Numbered from the stretch's first letter, positions 52,398 through 61,670 are shown. The stretch: DNA of 64,000 nucleotides from an uncultured Clostridia bacterium (GCA_947589385.1 CANPZW010000005.1:51099-115098); one strand, 5' to 3'. Program-made: numbers and translations. Notes: generated by a model not told the origin, from the letters alone.

Positions 52398-53332
52398 GTA
52401 AAATTTTATGCGGCGACGCAGCGGAAACGCTTAAAACTTTGCCGCAGTGCAGCGTGAATATGTGCGTGACGAGTCCGCCGTATTACGGGCTTCGGGATTA
52501 CGGCGAACAGGAACAAATCGGGATAGAAAAAACGCCCGATGACTACATAGCAAGGCTTGTGGAAGTATTTGACGAGGTTTACCGGGTTACGGCAAACGAC
52601 GGAACGCTGTGGTTGAATATCGGGGATTGTTATGCGGGTAGCGGCAAAGGTCCTATGACCATATCCCAAAACGGCAAGAATAAGGACGTGTTCAATCTGC
52701 AAAACCGCATATACGAAGTGCCGAAGAAGTGGAGCGGAATAAAGCCGAAAGATTTAATAGGGATTCCGTGGATGATTGCATTTGCGCTTCGTGGGCGCGG
52801 TTGGTATTTGCGTTCGGATATTATTTGGCATAAGAAAAACTGCTTGCCGGAAAGCACGAAAGACAGACCGACAAAATGCTATGAGCATATATTTTTGCTT
52901 TCGAAATCGCGGCAATATTACTATGACTACAAGGCTATTCAGGAACCTATAAAAGAGGTGAGCCGCGAGCGTTACAAGCGCGGAAGAAGTGCGAACAGTA
53001 AGTATGCGGGACAGCAAGGAATAACGCAAGTAAGAGAAAATTTTTTGGATTTCGACCAACAATACCGCCGCAAACGCGACGTATGGGAAGTAAGTACGAA
53101 CACCTATAAAATGGACGAACACTTTGCAATGTTCCCCGAAAAGCTCATAGAGCCTTGTATCCTTGCGGGGAGCAGAGTCGGCGGAATTGTGTTAGACCCG
53201 TTCTTCGGCAGCGGCACGACGGGCGCGGTGGCAAAGCGGTTAGGCAGGGATTTTATAGGAATAGACTTGAACGCGCGGTATCTTGAAAAAGCGAAAGAGC
53301 GCATCGAAAAAGTTATCCCCGAAAAAGCATAA
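52394..53332 (+). CDS. Orphan DNA methyltransferase (N4-cytosine/N6-adenine, beta class)
   Basis: This 312-residue methyltransferase has motif IV near the N-terminus (TSPPYYGLRDYG) and the AdoMet-binding motif I near the C-terminus (LDPFFGSGTTGAVAKRLGRDFIGID). This is the order of the beta class, acting on exocyclic amino groups. SPPY favours N4-cytosine, but N6-adenine cannot be excluded. No restriction endonuclease gene lies nearby, so it probably protects element DNA from host restriction, alongside the ArdC-like protein. It starts with GTG, overlapping the previous stop. Confidence 0.9.
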   Translation: MSKILCGDAAETLKTLPQCSVNMCVTSPPYYGLRDYGEQEQIGIEKTPDDYIARLVEVFDEVYRVTANDGTLWLNIGDCYAGSGKGPMTISQNGKNKDVFNLQNRIYEVPKKWSGIKPKDLIGIPWMIAFALRGRGWYLRSDIIWHKKNCLPESTKDRPTKCYEHIFLLSKSRQYYYDYKAIQEPIKEVSRERYKRGRSANSKYAGQQGITQVRENFLDFDQQYRRKRDVWEVSTNTYKMDEHFAMFPEKLIEPCILAGSRVGGIVLDPFFGSGTTGAVAKRLGRDFIGIDLNARYLEKAKERIEKVIPEKA

Positions 53333-53406
53333 AACACCGTAAATTTTTCAAAGGGAAAGAGCGGTGGAAGTGGTATTTTTTCGAGGAAAAAGCCAAGCAG
53401 GATAAG

Positions 53407-53473
53407 GAAGGTGGTATTTTTCCACCTTCGGGGGGCAAATGGTGGGAAACCCACATTTGCGTGTCTGCGACAC
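53407..53473. other. Candidate origin of transfer (oriT)
   Basis: Three inverted repeats are packed into 67 bp directly before the mobilisation genes. They are GAAGGTGG/CCACCTTC (53407-53429), GCAAATGGTGGG/CCCACATTTGC (53435-53460, one unpaired G) and GTGTC-TGC-GACAC (53461-53473). Position and structure fit an oriT; no nick site is identified. Confidence 0.6.
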
Positions 53474-53488
53474 ATGGAGGGCAAAATT

Positions 53489-53944
53489 TTGGCAGAGAAG
53501 AAAGAGAAAATAGGCATTCAAAAACATATCCGAATAACGGACAATGAAATAAACAGGCAGATAGAACGGGTTATGGAATTACCCGAATATCAGAGCTATA
53601 ATCAAGTGATAAACGACGCGTTGTTCTACGGTTTGCCCGTCCTTTGCGATAAGCTGTTCGGCAATGCAGAACCATTGGAAGAATTTACGCCGCCGTTACA
53701 AAGCCAAAGTAGTTTCGGCGGTTTGGACGAAAAGAGCTTTGACGTGATAGTAAGGCTTCTGAAAGAAACGGTATTAAACCTTACGATTAACAAATCGATT
53801 TTGTCGTCGCTATTCCACGGGAAATGCCTTGAATATAAAGGTTGCAAGGTAAATGCGGAAAATTTCGAACAAGGGCTTGTGAGCGATACGCCCGATTATT
53901 TGAGCGAGTATGAATTGAGCGGATTAAAGAAAATGCGGAGGTGA
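53489..53944 (+). CDS. Putative relaxosome accessory protein (ribbon-helix-helix-like)
   Basis: This 151-residue protein starts at a TTG at 53489, 8 nt after GGAGGG; the ORF-track start at 53411 would lie inside the candidate oriT. The N-terminal HIRITDNEINRQIERVMELPEYQSYNQVINDALFYGLP resembles a beta strand plus two helices, as in the ribbon-helix-helix proteins that help relaxases bind oriT. The C-terminal half is helical. Position between oriT and relaxase supports this, but the fold is judged by eye. Confidence 0.65.
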   Translation: MAEKKEKIGIQKHIRITDNEINRQIERVMELPEYQSYNQVINDALFYGLPVLCDKLFGNAEPLEEFTPPLQSQSSFGGLDEKSFDVIVRLLKETVLNLTINKSILSSLFHGKCLEYKGCKVNAENFEQGLVSDTPDYLSEYELSGLKKMRR

Positions 53945-53950
53945 CAAAAG

Positions 53951-55249
53951 ATAAACAATCAACCGGTTGTTTTCAATATTCAATATACGCCTTACAAATT
54001 GCCGAAAGGCGCAAGCGCAGAGGAAATAGCAAAACACGCGGACGAAAGGGCGTTTTTCGATATGACCGGTTCAAAAAATATTTTCGATTATATTACGACG
54101 GAGGGCAAGCGTACGGGCAAGCGCACCGCGCTCGAATACTTGCAGAAAAATACAGGGTTGTTTAATGACAAGGGAATCATCTCCAAACAGCAAGTAAAAG
54201 AAATGCAAGCGCGGGCAAAGGCGAATAAAGGTCATATTTTTCACGGCTTTATATCAATTAACGAGGAACAATCATACAAGATTGATACGCCCGAAAAATG
54301 TATCGAATTATTAAAGCGCACTTTCCCGCAATTTCTCGCGGATGCCAAATTTCATAAGAACAATGTTGATTTAATGTGCGCATTGCATAAGGACAGACCG
54401 CACCATTTACATATTCACTTCGTGTTTTGGGAAAAAGAGCCGAAGTATAAAGGCAAGGATAAAAAACCGCATTACCGTCGTTACGGCAAGATAGACAAAA
54501 AAAGCATAGATAATATGTTTGTACGGCTCGGCTTGTATTTAAGCGAAAAAAAAGACAGAGTATATAAAAGCCGCGATAAAGCGATTTTGGAGTTGCGAGG
54601 GCTGTTGGGCGCGCGCGCAGTAATGTACGGCGACAAACAAATCAAGAAAGAAATTTTATCGCTGACGAAAGATTTGCCGAAAACAGGACGTATTACTTAC
54701 GGCAGCAAAGATATGGAAAGTTTCAGACCTCGGATAGACCGTATTGTACAGTTGTTGCTCGGCTCGGATTCAAAAGCAATGAAAGCAAACAGACGGTTTT
54801 ACGAAGCGGTGGCAGAGCGGGAACGCGATATAAAAAATATTTGCGGTGCGCCGACTGCTTTCTCAAATAAAAATGTTAAACCACAAAAAATGGAAAGCGA
54901 TTTGCCGAAATACCATAACGAAATAGACGAGAACAATATTCACGTTATCGAGGATTTAAAAGCAGACTACCAACGCCGGCAGGGGAATCTTGTATTAAAT
55001 TTATGCAAGTTCATAAAACCCGAATATTTTGAAAGGGAAAGGAAATACAACGCCAACGATATAAGACTGAAACGCTTGCTCGGAATTACCCGCAGGAAAA
55101 TAGACGTCGCGTTTAAAAAGTTTATAAAAACGTTCGGTTCGGATAGCGAATTATTGGAGCGCGACTTTACGCGCCGTTTACAGGAAATCGAAGAAGAAAT
55201 GGCGCAAGAAAATGAGAAAAACAATAAAGGAGGAGACTACAAAAATTGA
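53951..55249 (+). CDS. Conjugative relaxase (MobP/MobL family), apparent ATA start
   Basis: The relaxase nicks oriT and pilots the transferred strand. The metal-binding histidine cluster HHLHIHFVFW is at residues 151-156 onward. The ORF track starts at a TTG at 53999 with no ribosome site. The frame is open upstream, and a perfect GGAGGTG lies 7 nt before an ATA at 53951. That adds the sequence NNQPVVFNIQYTPYK, which resembles the N-terminus I remember for MobL relaxases. I therefore take 433 residues from ATA, either a real non-canonical start or a base error for ATG. The C-terminal half is helical and basic. Confidence 0.82.
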   Translation: MNNQPVVFNIQYTPYKLPKGASAEEIAKHADERAFFDMTGSKNIFDYITTEGKRTGKRTALEYLQKNTGLFNDKGIISKQQVKEMQARAKANKGHIFHGFISINEEQSYKIDTPEKCIELLKRTFPQFLADAKFHKNNVDLMCALHKDRPHHLHIHFVFWEKEPKYKGKDKKPHYRRYGKIDKKSIDNMFVRLGLYLSEKKDRVYKSRDKAILELRGLLGARAVMYGDKQIKKEILSLTKDLPKTGRITYGSKDMESFRPRIDRIVQLLLGSDSKAMKANRRFYEAVAERERDIKNICGAPTAFSNKNVKPQKMESDLPKYHNEIDENNIHVIEDLKADYQRRQGNLVLNLCKFIKPEYFERERKYNANDIRLKRLLGITRRKIDVAFKKFIKTFGSDSELLERDFTRRLQEIEEEMAQENEKNNKGGDYKN

Positions 55250-57478
55250 ATGGACAGAAAAGAAGCATTCAAACATAAAAAAACCAAAGTCCATAGGGCA
55301 GGAATATATATCGGGCTGTTTGTGTTTGTAACGGTAAGCGTATTGATAGCATTTATTTTCTCGCTGTTCGGCGCGGACTTCGGCGGCATATTCGGCAACA
55401 AGAATTATTGGTTGACGGTAGGCGTAGTAAACGGGCTTATGCTTATAGGCTATCTGCTTATGTATCGCATAGATGCGCAGAACATTGCAATGAAAGAAAA
55501 CGATTTAGAGGACACCGAGTGGATGACTACCAAAAAGCTCAAAAAAATGAAAGAGTTTACGGTAACGACATGGGACAATATGCCAAACCGCGACGACGAA
55601 ATAGTAATCGGCGCGGAAGAAAAGAAGAAAGGCGTGGAAATCATATCCACGAGCCAACTTCACGCGCTTATAGTTGGCACGACGGGCAGCGGCAAGACGA
55701 CGGGATTCGTTGACCAAAATATAGCTATTCTCGGCAGGAGCAAGGGCAAGCCCGCGATAATCGTAGCAGACCCGAAAAAAGAGCTTTACGAAAAACACTC
55801 AAAACAGCTTGAAAACGAGGGCTATAAAATTTCCGTGCTTGATTTGCGTGAGCCGTATTCTTCGGCGCGTTGGAATCCTATGCAAACACTTATACGCAGG
55901 ATACGGCAAGTAAAGGAATTACAGACGAATTTAAAATGTCAAGACGGAAAATATTATGCTTGCGGCGAAACATTTTTATCTTACGACGAAGCGCGGTTGC
56001 GGGTGCAGGAACTGAAAGACGAGATTTTCGAGAACGCAATGGATTTGGTTTATACGCTGTGTCCTATACAGAACAAAGACCAGCCCACATGGGAGGAGGG
56101 CGCAAGGAATCTTATATTCGGGCTTGTGCTTGCATTTTGCGAGGACGTAATAAAAGGGAAAATGGACGAAAAGCAATTACAGCTTTTCAACGTTTACCAC
56201 AATATCACGAAGTACTGTTCCGAGGATACGACGGCACTAAAAAATTATCTTATGGATGGGCGGGACGAGTTTTCCAAAGTGCGCGGGCTTGTAAATACCG
56301 TGCTAATAACTTCGGACAAGACCTTAACGAGCTATCTTTCGGAAGTAAATGCGTATATACAACAGTTGTCGGACGACGGGATATTGTCTATGACGAGCGA
56401 GAACGATATAGATATAGTCAACCTCGACGAACAGCCGAGCGCAATATTTATAATTGTGCCAGACGAACGTGTAACGCGGCATAGGTTTGTGACACTGTTT
56501 ATAACACAGCTTTATAAAGAGCTTGTAGAAAAGGCTAATATCAATCTGCGGCGGAAAGAAACCGAAACCGCGATTCTCAAACGTAGAGCATATTTCGTTC
56601 TCGATGAGTTCGGTAATTTGCCGAAGTTTGAAAATATCGAAGGTATGGTAACGGTAGGGCGTTCAAGAGGAATAAGATACCTATTCGTATTGCAGAGCTT
56701 TTCACAGCTTACGGCAAAGTACGGCAGGGACATAGGCGATATTATCAAGACAAACTGCAATGTCAAGATATTCATAGGCTCGGACGACCCCGAAACGCGC
56801 AAAGAGTTTTCGGAGCTTTGCGGACAGAAAAAAGTAAAAAACTTTTCGGTGAATACCAATGCGGAAAACCCCGCTTCGAGCAATACGGGCGCAAGCAATC
56901 AGCCGCTCATCACGGTGGGAATGCTCGAACGCTTGAACGGCGACGAAAAGGGCGACGCTATTGTTTCGGTGAGAGGATACGAGCCTATTTGGACGAAATT
57001 CACGCCGTCATACGAACTGAAAGACGTGTATTTCGCGGCGGGCAAAGCCGATACAGAAAAGCACAAAGCAAGGCTGTTTGAGAAACGCAATTATGTCTTT
57101 GATATTCTCGGCGGCAGTCAGACCCGTGAAGAAGATAGAAAACTTGACGGGATAGAAAAGCGTGAACAGGAACAAGCCGAAGCCGAAAAGCGGCAAGCTG
57201 TTAATATTGCCGATTTGGATAAGCAATGGAACGCCAAAGTCAAGGAAATCCACGACAAGATATTCCGGGTTGCCGAAACGCTTTCGGAAGAAGACGCGGC
57301 GGCGTTGATTCATGCGAAGCTCGAAGATAAAATCTTGCTTATCAGGTTTTTTATAGACGGCTACGATATTACAATACAACAAAAATTAAGGGCTTTGGTG
57401 AAGTACTTGGAAGAAGAATTGTTAAAGCTCTTGAAATTACAGGAACAAGTAAAAAATAAACAAAAGGAGATAGAATGA
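55250..57478 (+). CDS. VirD4/TraG-type coupling ATPase
   Basis: This 742-residue type IV coupling protein links the relaxosome to the secretion channel. Two N-terminal membrane helices (about 18-42 and 52-68) precede the ATPase domain. Walker A is GTTGSGKT (143-150) and Walker B YFVLDEF (Asp452/Glu453). A glutamine/lysine-rich coiled-coil tail follows after about 620. Its ATG comes immediately after the relaxase stop and its own stop overlaps the next gene (ATGA), so translation is coupled throughout. Confidence 0.93.
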   Translation: MDRKEAFKHKKTKVHRAGIYIGLFVFVTVSVLIAFIFSLFGADFGGIFGNKNYWLTVGVVNGLMLIGYLLMYRIDAQNIAMKENDLEDTEWMTTKKLKKMKEFTVTTWDNMPNRDDEIVIGAEEKKKGVEIISTSQLHALIVGTTGSGKTTGFVDQNIAILGRSKGKPAIIVADPKKELYEKHSKQLENEGYKISVLDLREPYSSARWNPMQTLIRRIRQVKELQTNLKCQDGKYYACGETFLSYDEARLRVQELKDEIFENAMDLVYTLCPIQNKDQPTWEEGARNLIFGLVLAFCEDVIKGKMDEKQLQLFNVYHNITKYCSEDTTALKNYLMDGRDEFSKVRGLVNTVLITSDKTLTSYLSEVNAYIQQLSDDGILSMTSENDIDIVNLDEQPSAIFIIVPDERVTRHRFVTLFITQLYKELVEKANINLRRKETETAILKRRAYFVLDEFGNLPKFENIEGMVTVGRSRGIRYLFVLQSFSQLTAKYGRDIGDIIKTNCNVKIFIGSDDPETRKEFSELCGQKKVKNFSVNTNAENPASSNTGASNQPLITVGMLERLNGDEKGDAIVSVRGYEPIWTKFTPSYELKDVYFAAGKADTEKHKARLFEKRNYVFDILGGSQTREEDRKLDGIEKREQEQAEAEKRQAVNIADLDKQWNAKVKEIHDKIFRVAETLSEEDAAALIHAKLEDKILLIRFFIDGYDITIQQKLRALVKYLEEELLKLLKLQEQVKNKQKEIE

Positions 57479-58974
57479 CAAAGCCAATAAAATTAACGGT
57501 TATAACGCTAGCGGCAAGCGTGGCGTTATTTTTAACAATTTTTTTGTGCGCGGGATTTACGACCGCAAGTGCGGAAGCTGTGTGCAATCACGCATACGAA
57601 ATGACAAAAGAAGTAGCCGCAACTTGCACCGAACAGGGCTATACGCTTTATACATGTTCGATATGCGGCGAAACCAAAAAGGATAATTACACAAAAGAAT
57701 CGGGACACGAATATACCGAAACGCAGATAGCGGCTACTTGTACCGCCAAAGGCTATACTATATATACATGTTCGAAGTGCGGCGACAGACGGGAAATTAT
57801 GACTTCGCCGGAACTTGGACACCGTTTCGTTGAAATCGTCGTGCCCGAAAACTGTACGCATAAAGGCTATACAACACATTTCTGCACTACCTGCGGCTAT
57901 GAGTATTCGGATACTTATGTGCCCGAAACGGGGCATAGCTATGAGGATGAAACAATCCCCGCAACCTGTACGGCGCAGGGCTATACGAAGCATACTTGCG
58001 CAAAGTGCGGCTATCACTACAACGACAGCTTTGAGGACGCGCTCGGACACGAGTATGAAAAGGAAGTAACCGAACCTACCTGTACGGAAGGCGGATATAC
58101 TACATATTCTTGCGTGAACTGCGAGCATAGCTATATTGCCGATTATACCGAAAAGAACGGTCATAATTATACCCAAACGATAACTTTGCCTACTTGCGTA
58201 AGTTATGGCTTTACGGAGCATATCTGCACGGAATGTAAGGACAGATTTATAACTGACTACAAGAGCGCGACGGGACATGATTATATGGATATAGTCATAG
58301 AAGCCGCGCCCGGCAAGCTCGGCTATACCCGGCACATCTGTATCAAGTGCAATTACAGCTATCTTTCGGACTTTGTTACAAGCGGCGATAACGGATATAT
58401 TCCCGAACCCGAACCGCCCAAACCCGAACACAAGCACGAGTTTCAGTTATACGTCCAAAACAACGCCGAAGATAAATATTTTATCGTTATGCGCGTATGC
58501 GAGTGCGGCGAAATAGAAGCGGGGAAAATGACCGTGCTTGCAAGGGATAAGGACGGAGTGATAAGCGAACTTCAAATAAACGCATACGGTCAGGTGGATT
58601 ATTCCGCGCTCAACGGCGAATTTACCATAACCGTGCTTGACGGAAACAGCGTTGAATTAAAATCTTTCGGCTTAACCGTGGGCGAACTGCCAAAAGAAGA
58701 CGAGCCGACTGAACCGGACATGCCCGACACGCCCGACGAGCCGCAGGAGCCGGACAACCCCAAAGAGGACGAGCCGACTGAACCGGACACGCCCGACGTT
58801 CCCGACGAACCTGATGTACCCGACGAACCCGTACAGCAAGAGCAGGAAACCGCGCCGAAAAAGAGCAACGGCGGAACAACGATTTTCTTGCTTATATTGC
58901 TGTTGATTCTGATAGGCTGTGTTACGGCAATCGTCATTTTAAAGAAGAAAAACAAAAACAAAAAATCAAATTAA
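57475..58974 (+). CDS. Surface protein with seven CxxC repeats and C-terminal membrane anchor
   Basis: This 499-residue protein has a signal peptide (about 1-33). About seven tandem repeats of 40 residues follow (about 37-305), each reading GHxYxxxxxxATCTxxGYTxYTCxxCGxxxxD. The repeats have three cysteines and one histidine and look like small zinc-ribbon-like modules. A beta-rich domain follows, then an acidic proline-rich stretch (EPTEPDMPDTPDEP-type) and a membrane helix with a lysine tail. It probably projects from the donor surface and could promote cell contact during mating. It shares the CxxC/His style with the phase-variable lipoprotein at 25764. Confidence 0.82.
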   Translation: MTKPIKLTVITLAASVALFLTIFLCAGFTTASAEAVCNHAYEMTKEVAATCTEQGYTLYTCSICGETKKDNYTKESGHEYTETQIAATCTAKGYTIYTCSKCGDRREIMTSPELGHRFVEIVVPENCTHKGYTTHFCTTCGYEYSDTYVPETGHSYEDETIPATCTAQGYTKHTCAKCGYHYNDSFEDALGHEYEKEVTEPTCTEGGYTTYSCVNCEHSYIADYTEKNGHNYTQTITLPTCVSYGFTEHICTECKDRFITDYKSATGHDYMDIVIEAAPGKLGYTRHICIKCNYSYLSDFVTSGDNGYIPEPEPPKPEHKHEFQLYVQNNAEDKYFIVMRVCECGEIEAGKMTVLARDKDGVISELQINAYGQVDYSALNGEFTITVLDGNSVELKSFGLTVGELPKEDEPTEPDMPDTPDEPQEPDNPKEDEPTEPDTPDVPDEPDVPDEPVQQEQETAPKKSNGGTTIFLLILLLILIGCVTAIVILKKKNKNKKSN

Positions 58975-58995
58975 AACCTTAAAGGAGGATATTAG

Positions 58996-60054
58996 TTGAA
59001 TAAAGACAAAACGAAACTGATAAAGAAACTTGAATTAGCGGCCATTATAATCGCGGCGATAATAGCGATAACGTGCATATTCGAATTTGCGTTTGCGGGG
59101 AATAAGAACAATAAATCCATCGTGAACCAAAGTGGCGGCGCAATGCTTTCGCTCGATTGTAAAGGCGTAGAACTTATAGCTTCACCCATAGCACTTGCGG
59201 ATTATGAAGCATACGGAATTAGCCCCGCCGCCGAAACCGCTTATACGCTTACGGCAACGGTCAAGCCCGACAGCCTTCGCAATAAGGAGCTTGATTGGGA
59301 AATGAAATTCCAGAACGGCGGAAGCGAATGGGCGCAGGGTAAAACCGAGAGAGAATTTGTAACGCTCAACGTAGAAGAAGATACGCACAGCGCAAAATTG
59401 CAGTGCTTAAAACCTTTCGGGGAAAGGATAGTCGTGACAGTTACTTCGCGGCAGGACAACAGCAAAAAGGCAACTTGCATATTGGACTATAAGCAAAAAA
59501 TAAGTAGCTTTGACGTAAAACTGGACAGAGTTACTTATATACCGCACGAGGGGAGATTTGAGTATTTCAAAGGTCAGAAACTGCGTGAGTGCAGGGTATT
59601 CCCGGATTATGAGCAGGAATATTCGGCAGAGTTTAAAATAATTCTTAACGCTTCGGAAGCCTATACGATTGCGGCAGAGCCTATAAAATACTATTGCGAG
59701 ATGTCCCCGACAGAGGAGTTTATAAACGCGCTGAACGACGCGGGGTTGGACGGCGCGGCGGCTAAAACCTATACGTTTAGCGATTCGGACGGTTATAGCG
59801 GCACAATAAATGATTTCTTTGACAAGGCTTGGTGCGCGGCGATTTGCGACGGCAACGAAAGTGCCGAAACGCGCGATAAATTACTTTACACGATAATCGA
59901 TAACGAATCGATAGAAGCATATACGTTTAAGATTTACGACCGCGCGGGCGGCGAGTTAAAGCACTCCTATGATATTCGGTTCGATACAATGACAGTCATC
60001 GAGCAGATAGTCGTGGAAAGCGTGGAAATGGATAATAACAATTTAATTTTTTAA
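58996..60054 (+). CDS. Membrane-anchored transfer-region protein with Ig-like domain
   Basis: This 352-residue protein starts with TTG behind AAAGGAGG. One N-terminal membrane helix (LELAAIIIAAIIAITCIFEFAFA) is followed by an outside part. The region about 60-165 (AYTLTATVKPDSLRNKELDWEM to RIVVTVTSRQDNSKKATC) looks like a bacterial Ig-like group 2 domain. The remainder is unassigned. It lies between the surface repeat protein and the pilin-like gene, so it probably belongs to the transfer apparatus. No specific family name is claimed. Confidence 0.65.
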   Translation: MNKDKTKLIKKLELAAIIIAAIIAITCIFEFAFAGNKNNKSIVNQSGGAMLSLDCKGVELIASPIALADYEAYGISPAAETAYTLTATVKPDSLRNKELDWEMKFQNGGSEWAQGKTEREFVTLNVEEDTHSAKLQCLKPFGERIVVTVTSRQDNSKKATCILDYKQKISSFDVKLDRVTYIPHEGRFEYFKGQKLRECRVFPDYEQEYSAEFKIILNASEAYTIAAEPIKYYCEMSPTEEFINALNDAGLDGAAAKTYTFSDSDGYSGTINDFFDKAWCAAICDGNESAETRDKLLYTIIDNESIEAYTFKIYDRAGGELKHSYDIRFDTMTVIEQIVVESVEMDNNNLIF

Positions 60055-60077
60055 CAAAAGGAGATTTAAAAGATAAT

Positions 60078-60371
60078 ATGAGAAATTTATTGGCAGCAGA
60101 GGGCTTGGACGGAAGTTTGGCGCAGATAGTCGAAAAACTTAAAAGCCTTATGGACAGTTTTTGGATATACATAGTACTTGCGCTTGCGGCGGTAGTGGTG
60201 ATTTGGGGCGCGTACATAGGCATAAAAATAGCCATAGCGCACCGCAATGAAGAAAAAATCAATGCGCGCGATATGGTCAAGAATCTGATAATCGGCATAG
60301 TAATAATTTTCGTCGTCGCAATGGGCGCGCCGCTTCTTATAAACGGCTTGTCCGCCTGGGTGGGCGCGTAA
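60078..60371 (+). CDS. Pilin-like conjugation protein (VirB2-like)
   Basis: This 97-residue protein has two hydrophobic helices (about 28-53 and 68-92) separated by a short charged loop. This is the layout of VirB2/TrbC-type pilins and of the Mbov_0395-type pilin-like proteins of Gram-positive ICEs. It is expected to form part of the channel or a short surface structure. A strong hairpin follows, which could raise the level of this transcript relative to downstream genes, as expected for a structural subunit. Confidence 0.75.
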   Translation: MRNLLAAEGLDGSLAQIVEKLKSLMDSFWIYIVLALAAVVVIWGAYIGIKIAIAHRNEEKINARDMVKNLIIGIVIIFVVAMGAPLLINGLSAWVGA

Positions 60372-60384
60372 ATTAAAATGACAG

Positions 60385-60409
60385 CGGCGGCGGCAAATTG
60401 CCGCCGCCG
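60385..60409 (+). terminator. GC-rich hairpin after the pilin-like gene
   Basis: Twelve-base arms starting CGGCGGCGGCAA pair around a single A and are followed by TAATTTT. It lies inside the transfer operon, so partial termination or 3' stabilisation of the pilin mRNA is likely. Confidence 0.6.
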
Positions 60410-60430
60410 TAATTTTAAAAGGAGATAGCT

Positions 60431-61633
60431 ATGCTGATATTTTTACAAGAGATTTGCCTGCAATTAGTATTGTGGCTGTTACAAATGATAGACGGGCTAA
60501 TGGAAATATTCTCTGCAATATCGGGCGTGACGAACGTGAATTATTACGGACGGCAAGTGAATATGCTTGAATTTTTGGCGGGCGATTCCACGGTCGGCGC
60601 GGTATTTTGGTGCATATTCATACTTGCGGTTGGCTTGACTTGTATTTTTACGATAGTAGGGCTTGTTAAAAATATGATAGCAAATAACCGCAACGTGTCA
60701 ACGATAGTGGGCAAGTTTTTCCTTGCACTTCTCGGAACGCTTGCTATGCTTGCGGTAGTGTTCCTCGGAATACTAATAGCAAATTCGCTTTTACAGCTTC
60801 TCGCAAAGATATTTCAAGTGCAGAACACAACAAAACTTTCAAACGCCATATTCAACGCTTGCGTTGGGGAATGGATAAACGGATATTCCGCTTCGGGCGT
60901 AAATATAACTTCATATTCGGTAAGAGATATTTTCGGCACATATAAATCTGCGCTGTTCGGAGTGTGGCCCAAAGAGTGGAAGTGCAACGGTATGGTAAAT
61001 CCGAATAGCTTTATGTATTTGCCGTCGTTGATTTCGGGAATAGCCATATTGGTGTCGCTGATTATCGCAACGCTTAATCTTGCAAAGCGGATATACGAAA
61101 TAATATATTTGTATTTCTGTATGCCTGTGTCGATGTCAACAATGCCCATGGACGACGGCGCACGTTTCAAGAATTGGCGTGAGCAGTTTGTAACGAAAAT
61201 CATACTTGCTTACGGTGCGGTATTGTCTGTGAACGTGTTTGTGTTGCTTTTGCCGCTTATACAACATATGCGCATATGGGGCGCAGGCGGATTTGCAAAC
61301 ACCATATTCCTTATCTTTATGATAATCGGCGGAGCTATGGTAATTCCGGCAGGACAAACGCTGTTTGCGAGATTGTTCGGGCAGGCGGACGATATGCATG
61401 CGGGCGGCGGCTTTTTAAGAAGCGCGTTTTACGGCGGAAGAATAATCGGCGGTATGACGGTAGGTTTGGCGGCAAAAGGCATAAAGGGCGTGGCGCATGT
61501 AATTGCCGAAAGAAAAAAAGCCGGAGAAGAAGATAAAAAGAAAGATTCAAACGACGGCAAAACGGATAGCGGAGATAAATATACGGAAAGCGGAAGCACA
61601 AATACATTGACGGGCGTTAGCGGGGATTCATAA
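60431..61633 (+). CDS. VirB6-like polytopic membrane protein of the conjugation channel
   Basis: This 400-residue protein has about six to eight membrane helices (for example FWCIFILAVGLTCIFTIVGLV, LALLGTLAMLAVVFLGILIA and FANTIFLIFMIIGGAMVIPAG). A charged cytoplasmic tail of about 60 residues follows (KKAGEEDKKKDSNDG). Its size and layout match VirB6/TrbL proteins and the Mbov_0396-type ICE transmembrane proteins. It should form the inner-membrane part of the DNA channel with the VirB4-like ATPase. An AAGGAG site precedes the ATG. Confidence 0.8.
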   Translation: MLIFLQEICLQLVLWLLQMIDGLMEIFSAISGVTNVNYYGRQVNMLEFLAGDSTVGAVFWCIFILAVGLTCIFTIVGLVKNMIANNRNVSTIVGKFFLALLGTLAMLAVVFLGILIANSLLQLLAKIFQVQNTTKLSNAIFNACVGEWINGYSASGVNITSYSVRDIFGTYKSALFGVWPKEWKCNGMVNPNSFMYLPSLISGIAILVSLIIATLNLAKRIYEIIYLYFCMPVSMSTMPMDDGARFKNWREQFVTKIILAYGAVLSVNVFVLLLPLIQHMRIWGAGGFANTIFLIFMIIGGAMVIPAGQTLFARLFGQADDMHAGGGFLRSAFYGGRIIGGMTVGLAAKGIKGVAHVIAERKKAGEEDKKKDSNDGKTDSGDKYTESGSTNTLTGVSGDS

Positions 61634-61643
61634 GAAAGTACAT

Positions 61644-61670
61644 AAAAAAGCCTTCCATAGACAGGAAGGC
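61644..61670 (-). terminator. Intrinsic terminator for the second PIN module
   Basis: On the minus strand GCCTTCC-TGTCTAT-GGAAGGC is followed by six Ts. On the plus strand it is weaker, so the transfer operon may read through. Confidence 0.85.

Noticed and set aside
57532-58437. 301-residue minus ORF
   Set aside because: Shadow of the CxxC-repeat gene; its apparent repeats only mirror the coding-strand repeats.
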